64,000 bases of DNA from Deltaproteobacteria bacterium HGW-Deltaproteobacteria-13 (lineage in GTDB: Bacteria; Desulfobacterota; Syntrophia; Syntrophales; Smithellaceae), in contig PHBJ01000001.1 of assembly GCA_002840555.1 (NCBI GenBank), forward strand, positions 62,001-126,000. The letters run 5' to 3'. How positions within the stretch are numbered: position 1 is the stretch's first letter; each line of letters begins with the position of its first letter. The translations under genes were made by a program, and so were the position numbers. Below the pieces are notes generated by a model. That model was not told where the DNA came from. It worked only from the letters and a program-made list of their open reading frames with translations, and made no database searches. Of the stretch, positions 27,419 to 36,393 are shown piece after piece.

Positions 27419-27874
27419 ATGCGCGAGCGTAGAAAGGCACGGGAAATTGCCTTACAGGTTCTTTTTAGTCTAAATTTTGTGAATATTGATGCGCAGGATG
27501 CGTTAGATCTTTTCTGGGGTAATTTCTCCGCTCCCAAAGCGGCTAAAGAATTTGCCGCTTTTCTGGTCCAGGGCACATGTGAACACAAAGAGGAATTGGA
27601 TAAATTGATTGCCGGATGTTCGGATAACTGGTCGCTGGGACGAATGTCCCGGGTAGATATAAATATTTTGCGTCTGGCTGTGTTTGAGTTTCTCTACTGT
27701 GAGGACATTCCCCCGAAAGTCACTTTGAATGAAGCCGTTGATCTGGGAAAGACTTTTGGTTCGGAAAATTCCGGCTCTTTTATCAACGGCATACTGGACA
27801 CCCTTAATCTTAAATTAGATAAAAAAAATGCAACTAAACCTCTCGACAGAAAATCCCGATCTTCCAAAACATAA
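27419..27874 (+). CDS. nusB: Transcription antitermination factor NusB
   Basis: 151 residues, all-helical NusB fold: N-terminal RRKAREIALQVLFSL, WSLGRMSRVDINILRLAVFE, and ALNEAVDLGKTFGSENSGSFINGIL-like C-terminal helix. It acts with NusE at boxA in rRNA transcription. The last 12 residues look non-conserved and overlap the start of the pepA remnant by 47 bp, so the original stop may have been displaced. Confidence 0.95.
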   Translation: MRERRKAREIALQVLFSLNFVNIDAQDALDLFWGNFSAPKAAKEFAAFLVQGTCEHKEELDKLIAGCSDNWSLGRMSRVDINILRLAVFEFLYCEDIPPKVTLNEAVDLGKTFGSENSGSFINGILDTLNLKLDKKNATKPLDRKSRSSKT

Positions 27875-28470
27875 ATGCCTGGCGCTGGGAGTTTTCGCGG
27901 ATGAAAAACCGCCGCGCGGGCTTTGCGGTTTTATTGACTGGCGTCTCAACGGCATGATTTCCAGAGAAATTAAGCAGGGAAGAATCGGCGGAGAATTTGA
28001 AGAAAAAATCGTTATTCCTTTCCCCAGCCGCCTTGGCGCAGAAATGCTGCTTTTGTTTGGCCTGGGGAATATTTCCGATATCAATTACGATAAAATTTAT
28101 AATGCCGCTTATCTCGTCACTCAGACGGTTGACAGGATGGCGCTGGGCAGCTTTGCTTTTGACCTTTATGGAGAAGGCCGCTCCAGCCTGGTCACCTCGA
28201 GCATCATGGAAGCAATGGTCACCGGAATTTTTGATTTTCTTTCCACCGATATAGAAAAACTCTCCCGAATGACCGCCTGTGTCGTTACCTCTCCCGCCCA
28301 TCTTCAGCAGGTGTCGCTGGGAATTAAGCAATTCAAGACCAATGTCGATGATAGAGGCTCGGTGGATGTCTGCGAGCCGGGAAATAGTATCGCCTGATCC
28401 CCATTCCTTTACCAAGACGCGGGAAATTAACGCGGCGACGGGCATGAAAATTCATGTTCAGGATGAATAA
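27828..28470 (+). pseudogene. pepA: Truncated, frameshifted leucyl aminopeptidase (PepA) remnant
   Basis: The frame from 27828 encodes about 189 residues of an M17 aminopeptidase N-terminal macro-like domain (MALGSFAFDLYGEGRS is recognisable) and stops at 28397. A second frame, read from about 28360, continues with SREIVSPDPHSFTKTREI and GMKIHVQDE. This resembles the hinge (RDLVN.PP...TP..LAE..., GLKVEVLDE) before the catalytic domain; it then stops at 28468-28470. The whole metal-binding catalytic domain (about 300 residues) is absent and a convergent gene begins 8 bp later. Therefore it is a decayed gene; intact pepA must be elsewhere if needed. Confidence 0.8.
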
Positions 28471-28478
28471 GATTCGGG

Positions 28479-30962
28479 CTAATGCGTTTTGGGGGAAGCT
28501 TTATGATTTCGCAGCAAATCGGCAAACTTATCAGGATCAATAGGCTTGCTGAAATAAAAACCCTGCATTTCGTCGCATACTTGTTGCCTCAGGAAATTTT
28601 CTTCTTCCTTGGTTTCCACACCTTCGGCGACAACGGTAAGGCTTAGATTTTTGCCCATGATAATGACCGCTTCGGTGATCGCTTTGTTCTCGGAATCCTG
28701 CGGGAGATTGCGGATGAATGACCGGTCTACTTTGAGCGTGTTAATAGGGAAATGTTTTATCTGGGCCAGTGATGAATACCCTGTGCCGAAATCGTCAATA
28801 GCGAGCCGCACGCCGGTTTCCTTAATTTTGGTTAACACCGGAATCATGCGCGTTGGATTATGCATGACCATGCTTTCAGTGATTTCCAGTTCCAAAAGAT
28901 TTGGCCGCAAGCCGGATTCTTTCAACGCTGTTTGAATATCACTTAATAAATTGTCATCCATCAGTTGACGAAGCGATAAATTTACCGCCATGCAGACAGG
29001 GGGGAGCCCCTGCTGCTGCCAGGCTACATTCTGGGCGCAGGCTGTTTTCATCACCCAACGGCCGATGGGAACGATTAGTCCTGTTTCTTCGGCTACAGGA
29101 ATTAATTGCGTGGGGGTTACCGAACCAAGGTATGGGTTATTCCAGCGCAGCAGAGCTTCCACTCCCGTGATGGCCCCTGTTTTGAAATCCAGCTTGGCCT
29201 GATAGTTTAAAAATAATTCATTGCGCTCCAGCGCGCGACGCAGATTTGTTTCGATGGAGAGGCGTTCATTCGCCATGGATTGTATATTGTCGGAATAGAA
29301 TTGATAGTTATTCTTGCCTTCTTCCTTGGCAAAATACATGGCGATATCCGCATTTTTCATCAGCGATTGTTCATCTTGTCCGTCTCTGGGGTAAATGCTT
29401 ATGCCTATGCTGGCTGTTACGCGGCATTCTTCACCCATAATCACCGCCGGTTTGAGCGTCGTGGCAAGTATTTTGTGGGCAAGAGTTGCTACCTGGTTTA
29501 ATTCATTTACTTCCTCGATCAGGATAATAAATTCATCGCCTCCGAGGCGGCCGACAACATCAACTGCCCGCAACAGGTGCCTGAACCGTCCGGCAATTTC
29601 CTTCAGCATTTGATCTCCCGCCTCATGCCCCAGGGAATCGTTGATAATCTTGAAGCGATCAAGATCGATAAATAAAACCGCCAACTGCTTTTTATTACGC
29701 TGTGCGGACATAATCGCGTGATTCAGCAACTGGCTGAACATGAGACGGTTGGGCAGTCCGGTGAGGGCGTCGTGGGTTGCCATATGATTGAGCTCTCTCT
29801 CTATTTGCTTGCGCTCGGTGATATCGCGGATAACTCCTTTAAAGCCGACCGGTTTATCCCCTGAATCTTTTCGTAAAGATACAGAGGACTCAATGTATCT
29901 TTTTGTACCGTCTTTTCTGATAATCAGCCAATCGAATCCTTCGGTGGGATCGCCTATTCTGTATACTTTATTAAATGCCAGGAAAACTTTTTTCGCGTTT
30001 TCTTTGTCTGAGAACTGCCGGTGATTGGCGCCGATCAATTCCTCCCGGGAGCATCCGGTGATGCGGCATAATGAATCATTGAAGAAGGTAAAGTTGCCGT
30101 TAAGATCAACTTCGAAATAGGCTTCCTGAATGTTTTCCAGAATGCTTCTGTATTTTTCCTCGCTCTGACGAAGCGCCTCTTCAGAATTCTTGCGCTCAGT
30201 GACATCATGACTGATTCCCCGAAAACCTATGGGCTTGCCAGACGAATCTTTAAGTAATGATATGGATCCTTCAATGTATCTTCTGGCGCCGTCTTTTCTC
30301 GTAATATGCCAGCCGAATTCTTTGAGGGGTTCCCCGGTTTTATAAACCTGGCTGTAGGCTTGAAAAACTTTTTTTGCGGATTCTTTATCTTTAGTATACT
30401 GCCGATTATTTATTCCCATCAATTCTTCTCTGGAGTACCCGAGAACACGGCATACCGAATCGTTGAAGAAAGTAAAATTACCGGCAAGATCGACTTCGAA
30501 ATAGCCTTCCTGAATATTTTCCAGAATACTGCTGTATTTTTCTTCCATTATTTTACGCTCGGTGATGTCCATAAAACTTCCCAGCGTGGCTCGCTTCCCT
30601 TGATAAATGATGGGGGCAACGGTTTCCAGAATATACATTATTTCATAATTCCTTTTAACAAATCTGTATTCATAAGGTTCAAAGCTTTCCCTCTTCAGGC
30701 ATTTAATCGCCTGATTTCTGACCTTTTCTCTGTCTTCCGGATAAATATTGATGAGGGAATCCGTGCCGATAAGCTCTGAGTCAGTATAGCCGGTAATTTT
30801 TTGATACAGCTCACTGACGTAAACAAATTTGCCATGCTGGACGATATATATTCCAACTCCGGCATTTGCTATAATGGCCTTAGCCAGAACGGATAAATTA
30901 TTTCTGGAGGATGGTTTCTTTTTAGGTTTGCCTGCTGATTTTGTTTTATCTGCAATCGCCAT
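28479..30962 (-). CDS. PAS-PAS-PAS-GGDEF-EAL cyclic-di-GMP protein
   Basis: 827 residues, no membrane segment. Domains: PAS1 (about 25-140), PAS2 (about 145-270), PAS3 (about 275-395), GGDEF (about 405-560) with intact RLGGDEFIIL, and EAL (about 575-820) with intact GVEALLRW and later DDFGTGYSSL. PAS2 and PAS3 are a recent tandem duplication: both begin YRSILENIQE/YSSILENIQE and share most residues. Both catalytic motifs look functional, so it could make or break c-di-GMP depending on the PAS signal. It is convergent with the pepA remnant. Confidence 0.95.
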   Translation of the reverse strand: MAIADKTKSAGKPKKKPSSRNNLSVLAKAIIANAGVGIYIVQHGKFVYVSELYQKITGYTDSELIGTDSLINIYPEDREKVRNQAIKCLKRESFEPYEYRFVKRNYEIMYILETVAPIIYQGKRATLGSFMDITERKIMEEKYSSILENIQEGYFEVDLAGNFTFFNDSVCRVLGYSREELMGINNRQYTKDKESAKKVFQAYSQVYKTGEPLKEFGWHITRKDGARRYIEGSISLLKDSSGKPIGFRGISHDVTERKNSEEALRQSEEKYRSILENIQEAYFEVDLNGNFTFFNDSLCRITGCSREELIGANHRQFSDKENAKKVFLAFNKVYRIGDPTEGFDWLIIRKDGTKRYIESSVSLRKDSGDKPVGFKGVIRDITERKQIERELNHMATHDALTGLPNRLMFSQLLNHAIMSAQRNKKQLAVLFIDLDRFKIINDSLGHEAGDQMLKEIAGRFRHLLRAVDVVGRLGGDEFIILIEEVNELNQVATLAHKILATTLKPAVIMGEECRVTASIGISIYPRDGQDEQSLMKNADIAMYFAKEEGKNNYQFYSDNIQSMANERLSIETNLRRALERNELFLNYQAKLDFKTGAITGVEALLRWNNPYLGSVTPTQLIPVAEETGLIVPIGRWVMKTACAQNVAWQQQGLPPVCMAVNLSLRQLMDDNLLSDIQTALKESGLRPNLLELEITESMVMHNPTRMIPVLTKIKETGVRLAIDDFGTGYSSLAQIKHFPINTLKVDRSFIRNLPQDSENKAITEAVIIMGKNLSLTVVAEGVETKEEENFLRQQVCDEMQGFYFSKPIDPDKFADLLRNHKASPKTH

Positions 30963-31297
30963 TCAAATTCCGCTAATTAATAGTTATCATGGATGCTATT
31001 AAATTACGTCCGGTCAATTCCATTGAAACGTTTTTGTATTATTTGATTTAGACAATTTTGATCTGCCACCCTAATTTGTAGCAATTTATATGCCCAATGT
31101 CATTAAACATATATCTATATTTCCGGTAAAAAAATAAACTAAAATTGTAATAAAATCAAAGATAAAATTTAACTAAATTTCTATCCGATAATTAACGGAT
31201 AATTACTCATACCAGAAAACGGTGATTTTCGCCAGAATAAGGTTATTTCAACCTGAATGTGGAAATAGATTTCATAATCCATCCTTCGGTAAAACGC
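30963..31297. other. AT-rich spacer upstream of the GGDEF-EAL gene
   Basis: 335 bp between two minus-strand genes. It must hold the promoter of the GGDEF-EAL gene. It is very AT-rich and no clear promoter boxes, hairpin or conserved element could be singled out. Confidence 0.4.
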
Positions 31298-32932
31298 TTA
31301 TTGGGTCATCTTATATTTCTGTTCATCTTTAGGCACGTACCATTTGATGAAATTATATTCCAGACCGATGGGAGCAGGCTCAATTCCCCGGAAACGTTTA
31401 TTGATGATGATCAAGGCTTCAGGAACGTAGAGGAATGTGTAGGGCTGATCTTCCGCGAGTATTTCCTGAAAGCGGTCATAATATTTTTTCCTTTCTTTCT
31501 GGTCGAAGGTGCTGCGTCCTTTTTCGAGCATTTCGTCAACTTCCGGATTTTTGTAGGAAATGAAATTCAGTTCCTCCGGCGCTGTTTTGCTGGAATGCCA
31601 GACATCATAAGCGTCGGGATCAAGCGGAATCGTCCAGCCCATAATCACCGAATCAAAACGGCGTTTATTGATAAAGTCCGTTACAAATGCCGACCATTCC
31701 AGAATACGGATTTTCACGACGATGCCGACTTCCTTGAGCTGCCGTTGAATGATTTCTGCGCATTTCTGCCTTGTTTCGTTGCCCTGATTTGTTACTATTT
31801 CAAACACAAAGGGCTTGCCGTCTTTTTCCAGAACGCCTTCGCTGTTGATCTTGGTCCATCCCGCCTCACGCAAGAGATCCCGGGCTTTTTGCGGATTGTA
31901 ATTGTACATTTTAACTTTATCATTGTAAGCCCACGTTCCGGGTTTGTAAGGGCCGTTTGCCGGTTTTCCCAAATTCAGCAAAACACCGCTGATAATTTCA
32001 TCTTTATTAATGGCATAAGAAATTGCCTGCCTTACCCTCTTGTCGGTAAAAAGCGGATTTTTCAAATTGTAGCCGAGATAAGTGTAAGCAAAACTTAAGT
32101 ATCTGTATTTGTTGAAATTATTTTTGAACAAATTATTTTCTGTCTGTCGGGTATATTGCAGAGGCGTCAGGCCCATCATTCCGATGTTCTGTGCGCGTAA
32201 TTCCAGAAACATGGTGGCGGCATCCGGAATAATTCGTGTAATCCGGCCGTCAATGTAGGGCTGTCCTTCAAAGTAATCCGGATTGGAAACAAGGACGATT
32301 TTCTGACCGGACACCCATTCCTTGAATTTGTAAGGACCGGTGCCGACAGGATGCCTCGACAGCTCGCTTTTCGTGATGTCTTTGCCTGAGAGTAAATGCC
32401 GGGGGAGGATGGAACTGCTCCAGCTGATTAAAGCCGGCGCAAATGGTTTCGGGTAGGTTACACGAAAGGTATAATCATCCAGAGCTTCCGCCTTTTTTAC
32501 TTTTAGAAAATCACCGGCATAAGCTGTCGGTGTTTTCGGATCAACAGTGACCTGATAAGTGTAGAGAACATCGGCAGACGTAAAAGGATGACCGTCGTGC
32601 CACTTGACGCCTTTGCGCAGATGAAATGTTATCACAAGACCGTTTGGCGAAATCTCCCATGATTCGGCCAGATCGCCGACAATATTCATGTCCTTGTCGT
32701 ATTTGATAAGGCCGTTGTAAACCATGCCGGCAATATTGTGGGACGCCGAATCGGAAGCCAGCAGCGGAATCAGATTGCTGGCGTCGCCAATATCACCACG
32801 CACTAGAATGTCGCCGTAAGCCGGTTTCTTGTCTGATAAAAGCTGAGCATTATCGGTTGGGGGCTTTTTGCCGCATGCGGTAAGAGATAGAATGATCAGA
32901 GACAGGAAAAATAAAAAACGAAATGAACGCAT
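31298..32932 (-). CDS. Oligopeptide ABC transporter substrate-binding lipoprotein
   Basis: 544-residue extracytoplasmic solute-binding protein of family 5 (OppA/DppA). The open frame reaches 33061, but the ATG at 32932 opens a clear lipoprotein signal peptide: MRSFRFLFFLSLIILSLTAC with the lipobox LTAC. Family marks: LAESWEISPNGLVITFHLRKGVKWHDG, the FTSADVLYTYQ segment and a C-terminal DVWHSSKTA region. No permease or ATPase genes are adjacent, so it is an orphan binding protein that uses a transporter coded elsewhere. Confidence 0.93.
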   Translation of the reverse strand: MRSFRFLFFLSLIILSLTACGKKPPTDNAQLLSDKKPAYGDILVRGDIGDASNLIPLLASDSASHNIAGMVYNGLIKYDKDMNIVGDLAESWEISPNGLVITFHLRKGVKWHDGHPFTSADVLYTYQVTVDPKTPTAYAGDFLKVKKAEALDDYTFRVTYPKPFAPALISWSSSILPRHLLSGKDITKSELSRHPVGTGPYKFKEWVSGQKIVLVSNPDYFEGQPYIDGRITRIIPDAATMFLELRAQNIGMMGLTPLQYTRQTENNLFKNNFNKYRYLSFAYTYLGYNLKNPLFTDKRVRQAISYAINKDEIISGVLLNLGKPANGPYKPGTWAYNDKVKMYNYNPQKARDLLREAGWTKINSEGVLEKDGKPFVFEIVTNQGNETRQKCAEIIQRQLKEVGIVVKIRILEWSAFVTDFINKRRFDSVIMGWTIPLDPDAYDVWHSSKTAPEELNFISYKNPEVDEMLEKGRSTFDQKERKKYYDRFQEILAEDQPYTFLYVPEALIIINKRFRGIEPAPIGLEYNFIKWYVPKDEQKYKMTQ

Positions 32933-33085
32933 AAAATTAACCCCGTAAGAGATATACTCCGCTAAAATACAGCGGGATTGTGTTTTAATAAAACGACGCC
33001 GGATTGACGCCTGACCGGAGTGTCCATCGGGGAAATTAGCGCAGTCATGGAAGCATTGCAATGAAATATTTACACTTTGCCCCGT

Positions 33086-34360
33086 TTATTTCCGGCGGCG
33101 GGATGTCTGTCTGCTCATGCGTTTCTTTCTTGGCCGATGGACATCGGACTGTCTGTTTACGCGGCTCTTGATCTTGCTGTCTTTAAATTTTGTGACAAAT
33201 TCTTTGGAGGCGAAATATTTATCCACAAAAGAAACAACGAAGGATTCCTTGTATTTTGGTGGAATCAGCGTCAGCGGCCACATATGCTTGATGACAATAT
33301 CCTTTTCGATATCGTTCAAAACAAAATGTTTCCGGGCATTGGCCAGAGCTATCTTGGGATGTTCGATGCCGTGGTATTTATCTTCGGGAAGGTCGGGAAT
33401 ATCGTGATGTCTCCAGTCATACAGAAAAAAATCGTGAAGAAGCGCGCCGCGGGCTGCGGAATGGTAATCAAGCTTAAGAAACTTACAGGCCTTGTATGAC
33501 AGATAAGAAACATCCATGACGTGTTCATAAATGGAAGAATTATGATGATAATGCAGTTTGAGTTTTAAAACTTCTTCATGTTCGTAAATATCCTTGATGA
33601 TCTCGTAAAATTCGCTTTCCACGGGCTTCCGTCCATTCTTATCGGGAATGATTTTACGCGGAATGGATTTTAAAAACGAGCTGATCTTGTTTTTAATTTC
33701 AGCGTTGATGTTGTTATCAATATATCTGCTCAGATTCGGGAACGCTGTACTGAGTCGTCTGAAGGAATTAAATATCTTCTCGGTTTCATCATCGCTCAGG
33801 TTAAAATATTCAGAATACAGATAGGCGATCTTTTTCCTGAACTCGGTAATGGAGATGATGGAAAAAACAAGATCCGTGACGCCATAAATCACGAGAACAA
33901 GGGGTGCGATGTGGAGAAATGGCCGTTCCAGTAATTGAACATAACGCGATACCGCAGGATGAATAAATGTGATAAATACTGTGGCCATGACGGCCCATAA
34001 TATTGAAAAAAGCAGACAGACCCTGCCATGAAGATTAAACTTGTTGTCCGCATAGTCCCATAATTTTAATTTAAATATTTTCTCTAGAATGAAGTCGGTG
34101 ATGTATTCGATGATGGTCAGAATAATGCCGTATGCGATAAATTTTACCGGCAGCGGCCAAGGATGGATGAAAGATTCCAAAAATATTATAAAACCGGCGC
34201 CGAAACCGTAAAGAGGGACAAAAGGCCCGTATAAAAAACCGGCGTTGATAAGCTGGCGTTGAGTTATCGACCGGTAGACCACCTCTATAATCCACCCCAT
34301 GAAAGAGTAGATCGCGAACAGGACAATTACGTGGAATATGGTTATATCATCAAATATCAT
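33086..34360 (-). CDS. CmpB-type membrane domain fused to HD hydrolase domain
   Basis: 424 residues. The N-terminal half (about 1-190) has five to six membrane helices of the putative ABC-transporter type IV (CmpB) family, with the signature FMGWIIEVVYRS and GFLYGPFVPLYGFGAG. The C-terminal half (about 255-400) is an HD phosphohydrolase-like domain (HNSSIYEHVMDVSYLS, LLHDFFLYDW, IVIKHMWPL). The tail is very basic (RPRKKRMSRQTSRRRK). The combination suggests a membrane-anchored phosphohydrolase; its substrate is unknown. Confidence 0.8.
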   Translation of the reverse strand: MIFDDITIFHVIVLFAIYSFMGWIIEVVYRSITQRQLINAGFLYGPFVPLYGFGAGFIIFLESFIHPWPLPVKFIAYGIILTIIEYITDFILEKIFKLKLWDYADNKFNLHGRVCLLFSILWAVMATVFITFIHPAVSRYVQLLERPFLHIAPLVLVIYGVTDLVFSIISITEFRKKIAYLYSEYFNLSDDETEKIFNSFRRLSTAFPNLSRYIDNNINAEIKNKISSFLKSIPRKIIPDKNGRKPVESEFYEIIKDIYEHEEVLKLKLHYHHNSSIYEHVMDVSYLSYKACKFLKLDYHSAARGALLHDFFLYDWRHHDIPDLPEDKYHGIEHPKIALANARKHFVLNDIEKDIVIKHMWPLTLIPPKYKESFVVSFVDKYFASKEFVTKFKDSKIKSRVNRQSDVHRPRKKRMSRQTSRRRK

Positions 34361-34560
34361 TAGATTTATTCATCACATTTTCAAAGGTTAATATAAAAAT
34401 TTTATCTCTGGAACCTGAAGTTTCATATTTGGATCGTAAAAAATTATTAATTAGGTGAATTGGGTGAAATATCTATAATATTAAACATCTGTTGTCAATG
34501 AATCTCTGCCGCGATGATTGGCTAAGGCGGGCATGGTTAACGACTTGAAATTCTTCCTGT
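34361..34560. other. Spacer between CmpB-HD and radical SAM genes
   Basis: 200 bp, AT-rich, presumably the promoter region of the CmpB-HD gene (minus strand). Nothing else was recognised. Confidence 0.3.
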
Positions 34561-36084
34561 TTAAACAAAAAAAGGCGCGTGGTTGGAAGTAAAATATTCC
34601 GGTGTGCGTCTGAGGATGGGCGCTATGGCCGGATGTTTTTTGAAAGTTTTCTCCAGAAAATTGCGCACGACAGAACGATGCCAACCAAGAGGATGTTCAA
34701 AATTTCTATAGAGAGACAAATCGCCTTCGTAAAAATCATGCGTGGCCAGCTCCTGTGCCTCAACGCTCTGAGACGGCAGATTAAAAATCGCGAGATTTAA
34801 AAAATCAATGCAGTCGTGATGGTCGACAACAAACTCCATGGTTTTTAATGCGCGCTCGTAGTTTTCCGGCGGCGTGCCGAAGAGAAAATAACAGTAAGCG
34901 GCAATGCCTGTTTTTTTCAATGTTTTTAAAACGGCGGAAGTTGTCGGCAAATCAATTCCCTTGTTCAATTGATCGAGAACACTCTGGTCTCCGGATTCGA
35001 TTCCCAGTTTGAGCATTTTGCAGCCGCTGCGTTTTAGTGCTAAGCAGAAATCTTCATCAGCTAAATGTCTGGTTACGCGGGCAAAGCCATACCAGGGCGC
35101 ACCAGGCGATTTCTGCACCAGAGCCTTAAGCAGAGAAGGTGAAATAGAACTATCCAGAATATGAATCAGCGTGGGACTTAAGAGTCCAGTCAGGGTTTGC
35201 AGATCATTTGTGACTTGAGAAACCTCCAGCGGCAGATAGACGTTGCCTTCCGCTTTTTCCGGGCAAAAAGCGCACTTGCGCCAGTAACATCCGCGCGCGC
35301 TGCTGTAAGGCAGAATAAGCCCTGGCGATAAATATTGATCAAGCGGGAAACTGCTGTAATCGGGCGGCAAAGTATTCACGCCGTCTTTGACTCCCAGAAT
35401 ATCCAGTAATTTCTGTTCTCCCGCGCCTTCAACTATTTCATCGGCAAGGCCGCCGAAAGTTTTCCTGTTTGCGCCAAGCTTGATCCAGGAGGTAATCAGC
35501 GATCCGCCTAAAATAATTTTCTGGCGCGGCTGAATTTGCCTGATAAAACCGATCATGGCAAAAGTGCACAGAGCCTGACTTAAGTAATTTACAGAAAAAC
35601 CTATAAAATCCGGATTGCTCTCCAGCGCTTTTTTTAGGCGATTTTGAAAGTAGGGATAAAAAGGATTGTTTTGTGGTTTTTCGGAAGCCGATATTAAGTC
35701 GGCACTGCTTACAGGTGAAAGGCGCTTGTCCTGATAATCGGCAAGGGACAAGTCAACGCCGGATGATTTGCCCGACACATTTAAAAGACGGTTGATATCC
35801 ATAACCGCCCGGTGGTAACGGCTCATGTTCCGGTAAGTGGCGATGTCTTTCAGCGCGGAGATATTTGTCTCCATGTTTTTACAGGCGCGCGTTGTCCATC
35901 GGTCCGTTGTCGTATTTTGGATAGAAGCTTGTTTCAGTAAAAAAAGGATGCCTTCCAGATTTGCATCTATAACCTCGTGGTGAATGCCATTCTCACTCAG
36001 ACAGGCTGATAATTTACCGATGCCCGCAGGCGGTTCTGAACATTTGGCAATCGGCGGATGGATTAATATTATTTTTGTCTGCAT
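34561..36084 (-). CDS. B12-binding-domain radical SAM protein
   Basis: 507 residues. N-terminal cobalamin-binding-like domain (MQTKIILIHPPIAKCSEPPAGIGKL), followed by a radical SAM core. The cluster motif is GCYWRKCAFC, that is C-x4-C-x2-C, a variant seen in a subset of B12-radical SAM proteins. The classic DxHxxG of B12 domains is not evident, so cobalamin binding is not assured. The open frame extends to 36141, but homology starts at the ATG at 36084. The reaction is unknown; family members methylate or rearrange unactivated carbons. Confidence 0.85.
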   Translation of the reverse strand: MQTKIILIHPPIAKCSEPPAGIGKLSACLSENGIHHEVIDANLEGILFLLKQASIQNTTTDRWTTRACKNMETNISALKDIATYRNMSRYHRAVMDINRLLNVSGKSSGVDLSLADYQDKRLSPVSSADLISASEKPQNNPFYPYFQNRLKKALESNPDFIGFSVNYLSQALCTFAMIGFIRQIQPRQKIILGGSLITSWIKLGANRKTFGGLADEIVEGAGEQKLLDILGVKDGVNTLPPDYSSFPLDQYLSPGLILPYSSARGCYWRKCAFCPEKAEGNVYLPLEVSQVTNDLQTLTGLLSPTLIHILDSSISPSLLKALVQKSPGAPWYGFARVTRHLADEDFCLALKRSGCKMLKLGIESGDQSVLDQLNKGIDLPTTSAVLKTLKKTGIAAYCYFLFGTPPENYERALKTMEFVVDHHDCIDFLNLAIFNLPSQSVEAQELATHDFYEGDLSLYRNFEHPLGWHRSVVRNFLEKTFKKHPAIAPILRRTPEYFTSNHAPFFV

Positions 36085-36182
36085 GCTTACTCTGCAAAAG
36101 GAAATTTGATTATTCTTAATATTAAATTTTTGCATAAGCAAGACGGATTTTACGGCTCTCCTTTGAGCTTGACAGCCGGCAT

Positions 36183-36198
36183 ACTATTACGTAATAGT
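36183..36198. promoter_or_regulatory. 16-bp perfect palindrome, candidate operator
   Basis: ACTATTACGTAATAGT is fully self-complementary. It lies in the 309-bp divergent region between the radical SAM gene (minus) and the TPM gene (plus). TTGACA at about 36170-36175 is followed 17 bp later by TAATAG, so the palindrome covers a possible promoter spacer. A DNA-binding dimer site is a reasonable guess. Confidence 0.45.
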
Positions 36199-36273
36199 CT
36201 CTTCGCAGATTGGCTGATGTTGTCATGTTTGAACCGGAAGTGTTTGAAATAATGCATAAAGCCAAAATGATTG

Positions 36274-36299
36274 TTATGCCCGCTGAATCGGGAATCCAG
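36274..36299. repeat. Fragment of dispersed CCCGC/GCGGGAATCC repeat
   Basis: ATGCCCGC-tgaatc-GGGAATCCAG at 36276-36299 matches the short hairpin family seen at 26729-26832 and 45203-45252. A spurious minus-strand ORF across it reads LDSRFSGHNN, the usual translation of this type of repeat. Confidence 0.5.
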
Positions 36300-36393
36300 T
36301 ATTAATGGTCGGCATCTTGCTTTTTGAAAAAAGATGGTTATGTTGGTGCCATAAGTCATCATTTGAAAATTAACAATGGTTAACCGGTAATTT

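Noticed and set aside
28388-28400. Selenocysteine read-through of the TGA in the pepA remnant
   Set aside because: The homology continues in another frame, so this is a frameshift; and the catalytic domain is missing anyway. No convincing in-frame TGA selenoprotein was found in the window.
31259-32098. 279-codon plus-strand frame opposite the peptide-binding protein
   Set aside because: Antisense to a conserved solute-binding protein, rich in Phe/Asn runs typical of shadow frames, no ribosome site.
36150-36362. 70-codon minus-strand frame before the TPM gene
   Set aside because: It is the translation of a dispersed repeat (LDSRFSGHNN) and of the promoter region.
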